A stretch of DNA of 64,000 bases from Rhodoferax ferrireducens (GCF_003347515.1 NZ_QEII01000324.1:248001-312000), one strand, 5' to 3'; counted from the first letter of the stretch, positions 52,540 to 61,468 are shown. Notes: generated from the sequence alone by a model not told the origin. Numbers and translations are program-made.

Positions 52540-53490
52540 ATGAGAGACCACACGCTTTTCGACAAGATCGACCTTCATCTGATCAGGGTCCTGCACACTG
52601 TGTTAACCGAGCGTAGCGTATCGAAAGCCGCCATCCGACTGGGCATGCACCAGCCGGCCGTGAGCGCGTCGCTGAAACGTTTGCGCGACTTTGCCGGCGA
52701 CCCGCTTTTGGTGCGCTCGGGCGCGGGCATGGTGCCCACCGACGCGGCCCTGCGCATGGTTGAGCCGGCCGCCAGCATTCTTCGCGCTGCCGAAATGCTG
52801 TTTTCCGACGCCCGCGGCTTTGAGCCAGCGACCGCCCGCCATGCTTTTCGCGTCGCCGCCAGCGACTACCTGGACCCCTTGTTTTTGCCGCAACTGGTGG
52901 CGCAGATCAAATCCCAGGCGCCGCTGTGCCACATCGAGATTTATCCGCTGTCGGCGGCCTCCGACTACCGGGCCCAGCTGGCGCAGGGCGAAATCGATGT
53001 CGTGATCGGCAACTGGCCCACGCCGCCCGGGGATCTGCATCTGGGGCGTCTGTTCGGTGACGAGGTCGTGTGTCTGGTGGCCAAAAATCACCCGGCGGTG
53101 CGTCGCGGTTGGGACGCCGCCGCCTGGCTGGCCGCCGATCACATCGCACCCAGCGCCATGCATCCCGGTGCCAAAGGCGTCATCGACGACTACCTGGACG
53201 CGCAGGGCTTGCAGCGCAACATCACCGCCCGCTGCCCGCATTTCGGTCTGATTCCGGCGATGGTGGCATCAACTTTGCTAGTTTTGACCACGGGGCGCCA
53301 GTACTGTGAACGTTATGTTGATATTCTGCCCGTCAAGATTCTGACCTGTCCGATCGAGTTTCCCCGGATGATGTATTACCAGCTCTGGCATGAACGCACG
53401 CACACCTCGGCCTCCAGCAAATGGCTGCGCGAGCGGGTCAAGGCGGTGGCTGCCAACTTGAAAAAAAATCAGAGACCATCAGCAGCATGA
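52540..53490 (+). CDS. LysR-family transcriptional regulator of the purine module
   Basis: 316 residues. N-terminal helix-turn-helix: VLTERSVSKAAIRLGMHQPAVSASLKRLRDFAGDPLLVRS in part (SVSKAAIRLGMHQPAVS), of the NodD/LinR-like group. ATG 52540 was chosen because it begins the family sequence; the longer open frame upstream lies antisense to xdhA. It is divergent from xdhAB and its stop overlaps the ABC ATPase start, so it likely controls both purine oxidation and uptake. Inducer (hypoxanthine, xanthine or urate) is inferred from context. Confidence 0.92.
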   Translation: MRDHTLFDKIDLHLIRVLHTVLTERSVSKAAIRLGMHQPAVSASLKRLRDFAGDPLLVRSGAGMVPTDAALRMVEPAASILRAAEMLFSDARGFEPATARHAFRVAASDYLDPLFLPQLVAQIKSQAPLCHIEIYPLSAASDYRAQLAQGEIDVVIGNWPTPPGDLHLGRLFGDEVVCLVAKNHPAVRRGWDAAAWLAADHIAPSAMHPGAKGVIDDYLDAQGLQRNITARCPHFGLIPAMVASTLLVLTTGRQYCERYVDILPVKILTCPIEFPRMMYYQLWHERTHTSASSKWLRERVKAVAANLKKNQRPSAA

Positions 53491-55046
53491 GCATCCCCCG
53501 ACTTCAGCTTACGGGCATTACCAAGAGCTACCCCGGCGTGGTCGCCAACAGCGACGTGACGCTGACCGTCATGCCGGGCGAAACCCATGCCGTGCTCGGT
53601 GAAAACGGCGCCGGAAAATCGACGCTGATGAAAATCATCTACGGTTCAGTCAAGCCCGATGCCGGCACGGTCATGTTCAACGGCGCCCCGGTGCACATCC
53701 GCAACCCGCAAGAGGCGAGGGCTTTGGGCATCAGCATGGTGTTCCAGCACTTCAGCCTGTTTGACACCATCACCGTGGCCGAGAACGTCTGGCTGGGCCT
53801 GAGCAAAACGCTAAGCCTGCTGGAGGTCACGCGCAGCATCACCGCCAAGGCGTCTGAATACGGGCTGGACATCGACCCCAGCCGGCCGGTGCACACCTTG
53901 AGCGTGGGCGAAATGCAACGCGTGGAAATCATCCGAGCCCTGCTGACCAATCCGCAACTGCTGATCCTGGATGAGCCGACTTCGGTGCTGACGCCGCAGG
54001 CGGTGGAGAAGCTGTTTGTGGTGCTCAAAAAGCTGGCCAGCGAAGGCTGCAGCATTTTGTACATCAGCCACAAGTTGCACGAGATTCGCGAGCTGTGCAA
54101 TGCCTGCACCGTGTTGCGCGGCGGCAAAGTCACGGGCGTGTGCAATCCGGCGCAAGAGTCCAACGCCTCGCTCTCGCGCATGATGATTGGCGCCGAGCCG
54201 CCCCAGTTGACCCATCGCGCGCTTCAGGCCGGTGCGCCGGTGCTGCGCGTGCAGAACCTGCAGCTGGCGCGTGAAGACCAGTTTGGCGTCGATCTGCATG
54301 GCATCACGCTGACGGTGCATGCGGGCGAGGTGGTGGGCATTGCCGGCGTTTCGGGCAACGGCCAGAAAGAATTGCTCTACGCCCTGTCGGGCGAGGATGT
54401 GCGTGCCAGCCCGGGCTCGATCCGAATTGGCGAGGCTGACGCCTCACATTTGCACCCCGGCGGGCGGCGCAAGCTGGGCCTGCACTTCGTGCCGGAAGAG
54501 CGCCTGGGCCGGGGTGCCGTGCCGACGCTGGGGCTGGCGCACAACCTGCTGCTCACACGCAACGAGGCCATTTCCAACCCCCGCTTCGCGGGCGGCTGGG
54601 TCCGGCTGGGCCAGCTTGAAGACCAGGCGGCTCGCATCATCCAGCGCTTCAACGTGAAAGCCGGCGGCCCGCGTTCCGCGGCGCGCTCGCTGTCGGGCGG
54701 CAATTTGCAGAAATTCATCGTCGGCCGCGAGATCGATGCCAAGCCCAAACTGTTCATCGTGTCGCAACCGACCTGGGGTGTGGACGTGGGTGCGGCGGCG
54801 CAGATTCGCGGCGAGATCCTGGCCTTGCGCGATGCCGGCTGTGCCGTGCTGGTGCTCAGCGAAGAACTGGACGAGTTGTTTGAACTCAGCGACCGCTTGC
54901 ATGTGATCGCGCGCGGCCGCTTGTCGCCGTCGGTGCCGATCGCGGCGGCGACGGTGGAAAAAATTGGCGAGTGGATGAGTGGGCTCTGGCATGAGGATGT
55001 GCAGGCGCATCTGGCTGGCATGGCGAATGAGGTGGACCATGCTTAA
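53487..55046 (+). CDS. Nucleoside/purine ABC importer ATP-binding protein (NupA/YufO type, duplicated)
   Basis: 519 residues with two ATPase halves. Half 1: Walker A GENGAGKSTLMKIIYG, signature LSVGEMQRVEI, Walker B LLILDEPTSVLTP. Half 2: degenerate Walker A (GVSGNGQKELLYAL), signature LSGGNLQKFIVGRE and a Walker B region FIVSQPTWGVDV in which the usual Asp-Glu is Ser-Gln. This is the RbsA-like layout used with BMP lipoproteins. ATG 53487 overlaps the LysR stop (ATGA). Confidence 0.93.
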   Translation: MSIPRLQLTGITKSYPGVVANSDVTLTVMPGETHAVLGENGAGKSTLMKIIYGSVKPDAGTVMFNGAPVHIRNPQEARALGISMVFQHFSLFDTITVAENVWLGLSKTLSLLEVTRSITAKASEYGLDIDPSRPVHTLSVGEMQRVEIIRALLTNPQLLILDEPTSVLTPQAVEKLFVVLKKLASEGCSILYISHKLHEIRELCNACTVLRGGKVTGVCNPAQESNASLSRMMIGAEPPQLTHRALQAGAPVLRVQNLQLAREDQFGVDLHGITLTVHAGEVVGIAGVSGNGQKELLYALSGEDVRASPGSIRIGEADASHLHPGGRRKLGLHFVPEERLGRGAVPTLGLAHNLLLTRNEAISNPRFAGGWVRLGQLEDQAARIIQRFNVKAGGPRSAARSLSGGNLQKFIVGREIDAKPKLFIVSQPTWGVDVGAAAQIRGEILALRDAGCAVLVLSEELDELFELSDRLHVIARGRLSPSVPIAAATVEKIGEWMSGLWHEDVQAHLAGMANEVDHA

Positions 55047-56094
55047 GCTCGAAGCGCGACCCCAAGCTTCTTCGCTGTGGAGCTATGGTTCGCCGCTGCT
55101 GGCCTTGCTGATGACTGTGCTGATTGGCGTGGCGCTGTTCATGGCCTTGGGCAAAGACCCGGTGAGTGGCCTGCGGGTGTTTTTCTGGGAACCGATCCGC
55201 AGCGGCTATGCCCTGGGCGAGTTGACCGTCAAAGCCACGCCGCTGCTGCTGATCGCGCTGGGCCTGGCCGTGTGCTTTCGCTCCAACGTCTGGAATATTG
55301 GCGCGGAAGGGCAGTATGTGCTGGGCGCGATTGCGGCCAGTGGTGTGGCGATGCTGGCGGACAAGTCGACCGGTGGCTGGATCGTGATTCCCATCATGCT
55401 GGCGGGCGTGCTGGGCGGCATGTTCTGGGCCAGCATCACCGCCTGGTTGCGCGACCGCTTCAATGCCAACGAGATTCTGGTCAGCCTGATGCTGGTCTAT
55501 GTGGCGGTGCAAGTGCTCAGCTACATGGTGTCCGGCCCCTGGAAAGACCCGCAGGGCTACAACTTTCCGCAGACCAAGACCTTCGATCTGGTCACGCGCA
55601 TCCCGCGTTTGTTCCAGGGTTCGCGCGTCAGCATTGGCGTGTTTCTGGCCTTGCTGGGCGTCCTCGGCACCTGGGTGTTTTTGTTTCGCACCCGCGCCGG
55701 CTTTGCGCAGCAGGTCGGTGGCCTGGCCCCGGCTGCGGCGCGCTATGCCGGCTTCTCGTCACGGCGCGCCTTGTGGGTGGCTTTGCTGGTGTCGGGCGGC
55801 ATGGCCGGTCTGGCCGGCGCGCTGGAAGTGGCGGGACCGATTGGCCAGCTCACGCCCTATGTGCCGGCCGGCTATGGCTTTGCCGCCATCATCGTCGCCT
55901 TTGTCGGGCGACTGCATCCGGTGGGCATGGTGTTTTCGGCCCTTTTGATGAGCATGTTTTATATCGGCGGCGAGTTGGCGCAGTCGCGCCTGGGCTTGCC
56001 CAAGTCCTTGACGGGGGTGTTTCAGGGGCTGTTGCTGTTCAGCCTGCTGGCCTGTGACACGCTGGTGAATTACCGCTTGAGGTGGAAAAAATAA
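55039..56094 (+). CDS. Nucleoside/purine ABC importer permease (first)
   Basis: 351 residues, about nine membrane helices, of the branched-chain/ribose permease superfamily branch that serves BMP systems (KATPLLLIALGLAVCFRSNVWNIGAEGQYVLGA in part; NIGAEGQYVLGA is the clearest mark). The start MLKLEARPQ at 55039 overlaps the ATPase end by 8 bp. Confidence 0.92.
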   Translation: MLKLEARPQASSLWSYGSPLLALLMTVLIGVALFMALGKDPVSGLRVFFWEPIRSGYALGELTVKATPLLLIALGLAVCFRSNVWNIGAEGQYVLGAIAASGVAMLADKSTGGWIVIPIMLAGVLGGMFWASITAWLRDRFNANEILVSLMLVYVAVQVLSYMVSGPWKDPQGYNFPQTKTFDLVTRIPRLFQGSRVSIGVFLALLGVLGTWVFLFRTRAGFAQQVGGLAPAAARYAGFSSRRALWVALLVSGGMAGLAGALEVAGPIGQLTPYVPAGYGFAAIIVAFVGRLHPVGMVFSALLMSMFYIGGELAQSRLGLPKSLTGVFQGLLLFSLLACDTLVNYRLRWKK

Positions 56095-57014
56095 TGGACT
56101 CCTACGCACTCCTCATCGCCGCCGCGCTCAATGCCGGCACGGTTCTGGCTCTGGCCTCGCTCGGGCTGTTGATCAACGAGAAGGCGGGCATCGTCAACCT
56201 GGGCGCCGAGGGCATGATGCTGTGCGCCGCGATTGCCGGTTTCGCCGCCGTCGTCCACACGGGCAGCGACTTGGCCGGGTTCGCCGCTGGCGTGGGGGCA
56301 GGGGCCTTGCTGGCTCTGATTTTTGGCGGACTGGTGATCTGGCTCAACACCAATCAGTACGCCACCGGCCTGGCCGTGAGCCTGTTCGGCGCCGGCTTTT
56401 CGGCCTTCGCCGGCATTGCCTACGTGCAGGAAAAAATCCCGGAACGCGCCCACTTCTCCCTCCCTTTCCTGTCGGACATTCCGCTGGTCGGACCGGCTCT
56501 CTTCCGGCATCACCCGCTGGTGTACCTGACGGTTTTGCTGACCGGGGGCCTGATCTGGTTCCTGTACCGCACACGCGCCGGACTGGTCTTGCGCAGCGTG
56601 GGCGAGAACCCTGAATCAGCCCACGCGCTGGGCTATCCGGTGCGCCGCATCCGCTTGATGGCCGTGGTGGCCGGGGGCGCTTTGTGCGGCCTGGCGGGTG
56701 CCTACATTTCCATTGTCTACACGCCGCTGTGGGTGGAGGGCATGGTGGCGGGCAAGGGCTGGATCGCCCTGGCGCTGACCACGTTTGCCACCTGGCGCCC
56801 GGCCCGCGTGTTGCTGGGCGCTTATCTGTTCGGTGGCGTGACCATGCTGCAGTTCCATTTGCAGGGGATTGGCGTGGAAGTGCCCAGCCAGTTTTTGACC
56901 ATGCTGCCCTACCTGTCGACCATTGTTGTGCTGGCGCTGATTTCGCGCAACCCGCAGTGGATTCGCATCAATATGCCGACCTCGATTGGCAAGCCTTTTT
57001 ATCCCGGTTCCTGA
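56094..57014 (+). CDS. Nucleoside/purine ABC importer permease (second)
   Basis: 306 residues, membrane protein, with LINEKAGIVNLGAEGMMLCAA near the N-terminus (key text IVNLGAEGMM) and GLVLRSVGENPESAHALGYPVRRIRLMAVV in part. The ATG shares its A with the previous TAA (TAATG). It completes the channel with the first permease. Confidence 0.92.
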   Translation: MDSYALLIAAALNAGTVLALASLGLLINEKAGIVNLGAEGMMLCAAIAGFAAVVHTGSDLAGFAAGVGAGALLALIFGGLVIWLNTNQYATGLAVSLFGAGFSAFAGIAYVQEKIPERAHFSLPFLSDIPLVGPALFRHHPLVYLTVLLTGGLIWFLYRTRAGLVLRSVGENPESAHALGYPVRRIRLMAVVAGGALCGLAGAYISIVYTPLWVEGMVAGKGWIALALTTFATWRPARVLLGAYLFGGVTMLQFHLQGIGVEVPSQFLTMLPYLSTIVVLALISRNPQWIRINMPTSIGKPFYPGS

Positions 57015-57076
57015 TTTCTCCAGTTCATAATTGAACTTTTTTAACCTGTCGCAACCCCCTCCAAGAAGGATTTGAC

Positions 57077-58240
57077 ATGACCGATCTGCAAAAACGCGCG
57101 CTACTGAAATTCGCAGCACTCTCCGCCGTGGCCTCCGCCGCGCTGGTAGGCTGTGGCAAGAAGGAAGAGCCCGCTCCCGCCCCGGCACCTGCACCGGTGG
57201 CCTCAGCACCAGCCCCGGCGCCCAAGCCAGAGCCTCTGAAGATCGCCTTTGCCTACGTCGGCCCGGTGGGCGACGGCGGCTGGACTTTTGCGCACGACAA
57301 CGGTCGCAAGGCGCTGGAAAAAGAATTCGGCGACAAGATCGCGACCTCGTTCGTCGAGAACGTGCCTGAGTCGGCCGACGCAGAGCGCGTGCTGCGCGAC
57401 ATGGTTGGTCAAGGCAACAAGCTGATTTTCGGCACCACCTTCGGCTACATGGAGCCCATGCTCAAGGTTGCCGCGGACAGCAAGGACGTGAAGTTCGAGC
57501 ATGCCACCGGCTACAAGCAGGCCGAGAACATGCGCACCTATGACAGCCGCACCTACGAAGGCGCCTATATGGCGGGCGTGATCGCCGGCAAGATGACCAA
57601 GTCCAACACCCTGGGCGTTGTGGCCTCGGTGCCAATTCCCGAAGTGATCCGCAACATCAACAGCTTCACCCTGGGTGCGCAGTCCAGCAATCCCAAGGTC
57701 AAGACCAAGGTGGTGTGGGTTAACGAATGGTTCAACCCACCAAAAGAAACCGAAGCCGCCACCTCGCTGATCAACGGTGGCGCCGACGTGTTGTTCCAGA
57801 ACACCGATTCACCCGCCGTGCTCAAGACCGCCGAGGCCAAAGGCAAGCGCGCCTTCGGCTGGGATTCCGACATGACAGCCTATGGCCCCAAAGCGCATCT
57901 GGCATCTGCCGTGATCAACTGGGGCCCGTACTACATCAAGGCCACGCAGGAAGCGCTGGAGGGCAAGTGGGCCGGCGGCACGGGCGCCTGGTGGGGCGTG
58001 AAGGAAGGCGCGATCGACATCGTGTCCATCGCGGAAGACGTGCCGGCCGAGACCAAGGCGAAAGTGGACGAGGTCAAGAAAGGCCTGGCCGACGGCAGCT
58101 TCGCCATCTGGAAGGGGCCGATTCTTGATAACACCGGCAAAGTCCAGATCGCCAAGGATACCGTGGCCGATGACAAGTTTCTGGGTGGCTTGAACTTCTT
58201 CGTCAAGGGCGTCGAAGGCAAGGTACCGGGCAGCAAGTAA
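57077..58240 (+). CDS. BMP-family substrate-binding lipoprotein for nucleosides or purines
   Basis: 387 residues. The lipobox is AALVGC, so the protein is anchored in the membrane by acylated Cys; a Pro/Ala linker follows (EPAPAPAPAPVASAPAPAP in part). The BMP core has IAFAYVGPVGDGGWTFAHDNGRKALE in part, SRTYEGAYMAGVIAGKMTKSNTLG in part and GADVLFQNTDSP. Known relatives bind purine nucleosides (PnrA, NupN). With xdhAB on the other side of the LysR gene, a purine base or nucleoside is the likely substrate. It ends at a strong terminator. Confidence 0.93.
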   Translation: MTDLQKRALLKFAALSAVASAALVGCGKKEEPAPAPAPAPVASAPAPAPKPEPLKIAFAYVGPVGDGGWTFAHDNGRKALEKEFGDKIATSFVENVPESADAERVLRDMVGQGNKLIFGTTFGYMEPMLKVAADSKDVKFEHATGYKQAENMRTYDSRTYEGAYMAGVIAGKMTKSNTLGVVASVPIPEVIRNINSFTLGAQSSNPKVKTKVVWVNEWFNPPKETEAATSLINGGADVLFQNTDSPAVLKTAEAKGKRAFGWDSDMTAYGPKAHLASAVINWGPYYIKATQEALEGKWAGGTGAWWGVKEGAIDIVSIAEDVPAETKAKVDEVKKGLADGSFAIWKGPILDNTGKVQIAKDTVADDKFLGGLNFFVKGVEGKVPGSK

Positions 58241-58256
58241 GCTGTTGCAAGGTGTC

Positions 58257-58283
58257 AAAAAAGCCGCCACGGGCGGCTTTTTT
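58257..58283 (+). terminator. Rho-independent terminator of the purine importer operon
   Basis: AAAAAAGCCGCC and GGCGGCTTTTTT pair perfectly around ACG. It lies 17 bp after the BMP gene and ends the LysR-ABC-permease-BMP transcript. Confidence 0.92.
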
Positions 58284-58424
58284 GCGGGCCCAGCATCTGA
58301 CTGGTTTAGCTGGGTATAGGTGTAAGTTTCATATAAGCAAATGCGGATGTATGACAATGGTGGCCGACACTAACTGCACCGAGTCGTGCGGCGTGCCTGT
58401 TATTAACTACTCTGGAAAAATACC

Positions 58425-58733
58425 ATGACCGATCGTCGCGAATTTATTGCTCAAGTCTGCGTTGGCTGCACCACCCTGTTGGCAGGCAATGCCATGGCCG
58501 CCGATGCGCCCATGCTTGCCGAAACCGATGCCCAAGCCAAAGCGCTGGGCTATGTGGCGGATGCCACCAAGGCTGACAAAGTCAAGTTCCCCAAGTTCGC
58601 AGCGGGCCAGACCTGCACCAATTGCGCACTGTACCAAGGCAAGGCGGGCGCTGCCAGCGGCCCCTGTCCTCTGTTTGCCGGCAAGCAAGTCACGGCCAAA
58701 GGCTGGTGCAGCGCTTACGCCAAGAAGGCCTGA
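58425..58733 (+). CDS. High-potential iron-sulfur protein (HiPIP)
   Basis: 102 residues. A signal with twin arginines (MTDRREFIAQVCVGCTTLLAGNAMA in part) suggests Tat export of the folded protein. The mature part has the four cluster ligands: CTNCALY, then GPCPLFAG, then GWCSAY. HiPIPs carry a 4Fe-4S cluster and act as small periplasmic electron carriers, for example to a reaction centre or terminal oxidase. It is monocistronic, ending at the hairpin at 58785. Confidence 0.95.
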   Translation: MTDRREFIAQVCVGCTTLLAGNAMAADAPMLAETDAQAKALGYVADATKADKVKFPKFAAGQTCTNCALYQGKAGAASGPCPLFAGKQVTAKGWCSAYAKKA

Positions 58734-58742
58734 ATTTGGCCC

Positions 58743-58809
58743 GTTCAAAGGGCTGGCGGAACCAACAACCACTTTGAACAGATCAGGCACCGCGATGGTG
58801 CCTTTTTTT
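58743..58809 (+). terminator. Double hairpin and terminator after the HiPIP gene
   Basis: GTTCAAAG (58743-58750) pairs with CTTTGAAC (58773-58780). Directly after it AGGCACC (58785-58791) pairs with GGTGCCT (58797-58803), followed by a T run to 58809. The second hairpin is a standard Rho-independent terminator; the first may stabilise the short HiPIP mRNA. Confidence 0.85.
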
Positions 58810-58863
58810 CGGCCTGCGGTGTCCGCCGGAAGGCGCCAGACTCGGCTTTGCGATACTCAGGGC

Positions 58864-59607
58864 ATGCAGTTACAAGACATTCTTTATTCCCAGGGTTTCG
58901 GTACCCGTCGCGTGTGTGCCGGCCTGATTCAACAGGGTTTGGTTCAGGTTTATGAGTCAAATGAGGCTCTAGCCCCCGTCCCCTGTGCGCAGTCTGCTAC
59001 TGATTTTGTAGCGGAAGGCTTTCGCTTCCGGGTCCAGGGGGTTGACTGGCCCTACCATGAAAAAGCCTATGTGATGCTGAACAAGCCCACCGCCACGGAG
59101 TGTTCGCAAAAGCCCTCGACCCACCCCAGTATTTACACTTTGTTGCCGTCGCCGCTGCGCTTGCGGCCGCAAAAGGGCGCGGTGCAGGGCGTGCAGGCGG
59201 TCGGGCGGCTGGACCAGGACACCACCGGTTTGTTGCTGTTGACCGATGACGGCAAGTTCATTCACCGCATGAGTTCGCCGCGCCACCATGTGCCCAAGGT
59301 GTACGAGGTGACCGTCAAACATCCATTGGACGAGATCCAGGTAGCGAAGCTGCTGGCCGGCGTGGTGCTGGACGACGACCCCAAACCGGTGCGAGCGGCG
59401 GCGTGCGAGGCGGTGTCAACCCATCATCTGCGTCTGACGTTGACGGAAGGCAAGTACCACCAGGTCAAGCGCATGGTGGCCGCAGTCAGCAACCGGGTGG
59501 AGGCCTTGCACCGCTCGCAGATCGGCGGCTTGCGCTTGCCTGATGATCTGGCCCCCGGCCAGTGGCGCTGGTTGAGCCAAGCGGATCTGGCCCGCATTTC
59601 CGGCTAA
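58864..59607 (+). CDS. RsuA-family 16S rRNA pseudouridine synthase
   Basis: 247 residues. It converts a uridine of small-subunit rRNA (U516 for RsuA) to pseudouridine. The N-terminus GFGTRRVCAGLIQQGLVQV is an S4-like RNA-binding part; the catalytic Asp is D117 in AVGRLDQDTTGLLLLTDDG, followed by KVYEVTVKHP and GKYHQVKRMVAAVSNRVEALHRSQIG in part. Residues about 34-50 come from an inverted copy of the 49-bp repeat. ATG 58864 starts the family sequence; an open frame reaching back into the HiPIP gene is not credible. Confidence 0.92.
   Translation: MQLQDILYSQGFGTRRVCAGLIQQGLVQVYESNEALAPVPCAQSATDFVAEGFRFRVQGVDWPYHEKAYVMLNKPTATECSQKPSTHPSIYTLLPSPLRLRPQKGAVQGVQAVGRLDQDTTGLLLLTDDGKFIHRMSSPRHHVPKVYEVTVKHPLDEIQVAKLLAGVVLDDDPKPVRAAACEAVSTHHLRLTLTEGKYHQVKRMVAAVSNRVEALHRSQIGGLRLPDDLAPGQWRWLSQADLARISG
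58963..59012 (-). repeat. 49-bp dispersed repeat inside the pseudouridine synthase gene (copy C)
   Basis: Read on the minus strand it starts GCTACAAAATCAGTAGC (a perfect GCTAC/GTAGC hairpin), then GACTGCGC and GGGACGGGGGCTAGAGCC. It matches copies A and B and keeps the frame open in the linker between the RNA-binding and catalytic parts. Confidence 0.72.
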
Positions 59608-59676
59608 GGTGCACGGCCCGCCACCAAGGCGTTTGGCGCCCGTTACACTCGATGCTTCACTGAAAGAGTAATTGTT

Positions 59677-60669
59677 GTGACATTTTTTAACAGGTTTTCC
59701 ACCCGTTTTTCTGCCGCCCTGGCACTGTCTTTAGCCGCTCTGGCCACCCATGCAGCCCCGCCCAATCCGATATTTGTGATGAATTCGCTGGACGCCAGCG
59801 TGAGCGTGGTGGACCCTGTGGGCTGGACCGAAATCAAGCGTATTCCCGCCGGCAAAGAGCCGCACCACCTCTACCTCACGCCGGATGAAAAATCGCTGGT
59901 CATTGCCAATGCGTTGAGTGATTCACTGATGTTTGTGGACCCGAAAACGGCCGAGGTGCAGCGTACCGTGCGCGGCATTCTTGATCCTTACCAGTTGCGC
60001 TTTTCGCCCGACATGAAATGGTTTGTCACCGCAGCCAATCGGCTCAACCATGTGGACATTTACCACTGGGATGGCGCCAATCTGACGCTGGCCAAACGCA
60101 TCGCCACCGGCAAGACGCCCAGCCACCTCTGGATTGACAGCAAGAGCAGCACGGTGTATTCGACCATGCAGGACAGCGACGAGTTGGTGGCTATTGATCT
60201 CGCCAGCCAGACCCTGAAATGGCGCAGCAAGACCGGCTCCCTGCCGGCCGATGTGTTTGGCACGCCCGATGACAAACACTTGCTGGTTGGCTTGACCGGC
60301 GGTGACGGCATCGAGGTGTATGACGTCAGCGGGCGTGAACCGCGCCTGGTCACCACCCTTAAAACCGGCAAGGGCGCGCATTCTTTTCGCGCTGTCGGTG
60401 ACAAGCGCCACGTTTTTGTCAGTAACCGGGTGGCCAACACTATCAGCAAGATCGACTACCAGAGCATGACGGTGGTGGAGGGCTATCCCGCGCCCAGTGG
60501 GCCGGATGACATGGACCTGTCTGCAGACGGTCATTTCATCTATGTCGCTTCGCGTTGGGCCAGGAAGCTGACCGTGATTGATACCAAAACACGGCAGGTG
60601 GTGCGCCAGATCAATGTTGGCAAATCCCCCCACGGTGTCTGGACGCTGGATCATGCCGCCCGTCAATAG
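59677..60669 (+). CDS. Periplasmic YncE-like beta-propeller protein
   Basis: 330 residues from GTG 59677, with a signal peptide ending ALATHAAPPN. Repeated blades are visible, each of the form VxVVDP..TxExxRIPxGxxPHHLYLTPDEKSLVIANALS: for example EIKRIPAGKEPHHLYLTPDE, KRIATGKTPSHLWID, VRQINVGKSPHGVW. Such proteins bind metals, DNA or carry no known enzyme activity. It lies 10 bp before the deacetylase gene, so the two may be cotranscribed. Confidence 0.85.
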   Translation: MTFFNRFSTRFSAALALSLAALATHAAPPNPIFVMNSLDASVSVVDPVGWTEIKRIPAGKEPHHLYLTPDEKSLVIANALSDSLMFVDPKTAEVQRTVRGILDPYQLRFSPDMKWFVTAANRLNHVDIYHWDGANLTLAKRIATGKTPSHLWIDSKSSTVYSTMQDSDELVAIDLASQTLKWRSKTGSLPADVFGTPDDKHLLVGLTGGDGIEVYDVSGREPRLVTTLKTGKGAHSFRAVGDKRHVFVSNRVANTISKIDYQSMTVVEGYPAPSGPDDMDLSADGHFIYVASRWARKLTVIDTKTRQVVRQINVGKSPHGVWTLDHAARQ

Positions 60670-60679
60670 GCCATCGTTC

Positions 60680-61468
60680 ATGTTTCGCGTTGCTATTGTT
60701 TCAATAGCTTTATGCGCTTATTCTGCTGGGGCTGTCGCCCAAAAAGCATGTGAAAACCCACTCTACCTGACCTTTGACACCGGGCACATGGATATCGCGC
60801 CCCTGGTGGCGGAGGTGCTCAAGCGGCAAAACGTCAAGGTCACTTTTTTTGCCGCCAATGAGCGCACCAAGGTCGGTGATGGCAGTCTGGGCAATCATTG
60901 GGCGCCCTGGTGGAAGGCGCGGGCGGCCGAAGGCCATGAATTTGCTTCCCATACCTACGACCATGTGTACTGGCGTGGCGACCTGCCTGGCGTTGAACCC
61001 AAGTTTCGCATGCAGCCCACGGCAGGAGCTTTCGAAGGACGCGAGTTCACCTGGGACGCCAAAAAATATTGTGAGGAGATTGCCCATGCAAGCGAGCGCC
61101 TGCAGGACTTCACTGACAAAAAGCCTTTGCCCCTGTTTCGTGCACCGGGTGGCAAGACGTCGCCCCGACTGCTGGCGGTGGCCAGGTCGTGCGGGTTTGA
61201 GCACGTCGGCTGGTCCGCTGCCGGGTTTCTGGGCGACGAGTTGCCCAGCGAGAAGTTCAGCAACGAGGCCTTGCTGAAGAAGGCACTGCGCAGCATCAAG
61301 CGCGGCGACATCCTGATGGCCCACCTGGGTATCTGGTCGCGCAAAGACCCGTGGGCACCCACGGTGCTGGAGCCGCTTATCATGGGCCTGAAAGACAAGG
61401 GCTTTTGCTTTGCCACCCTGCGCGAGCACCCAGCCTACCGGGCACAGGTGCTGGCGGCGCGCCCCTGA
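60680..61468 (+). CDS. Secreted polysaccharide deacetylase family protein
   Basis: 262 residues. The NodB core has LYLTFDTGHMD (motif 1; the second Asp of the usual FDDG is Thr), FASHTYDHVYW (motif 2, HxxxH metal ligands), FRAPGGKTSP (motif 3) and DILMAHLG (motif 5). Members remove acetyl groups from N-acetylated sugars of the cell wall or polysaccharides. The signal peptide VAIVSIALCAYSAGAVAQ is encoded by a copy of the 49-bp repeat. ATG 60680 was chosen; an ATG at 60653 would add nine residues and overlap the previous gene. Confidence 0.88.
   Translation: MFRVAIVSIALCAYSAGAVAQKACENPLYLTFDTGHMDIAPLVAEVLKRQNVKVTFFAANERTKVGDGSLGNHWAPWWKARAAEGHEFASHTYDHVYWRGDLPGVEPKFRMQPTAGAFEGREFTWDAKKYCEEIAHASERLQDFTDKKPLPLFRAPGGKTSPRLLAVARSCGFEHVGWSAAGFLGDELPSEKFSNEALLKKALRSIKRGDILMAHLGIWSRKDPWAPTVLEPLIMGLKDKGFCFATLREHPAYRAQVLAARP
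60692..60740 (+). repeat. 49-bp dispersed repeat inside the deacetylase signal sequence (copy D)
   Basis: It starts GCTATTGTTTCAATAGC, a perfect GCTATTG/CAATAGC hairpin, then TTTATGCGCTTATTC and GCTGGGGCTGTCG. The phase of the reading frame relative to the repeat is the same as in lolA (first codon GCT). Confidence 0.72.

Noticed and set aside
58447..58863. Extended start of the pseudouridine synthase reaching into the HiPIP gene
   Set aside because: The HiPIP frame has all four Cys ligands and a terminator follows it; the synthase family sequence begins at 58864.
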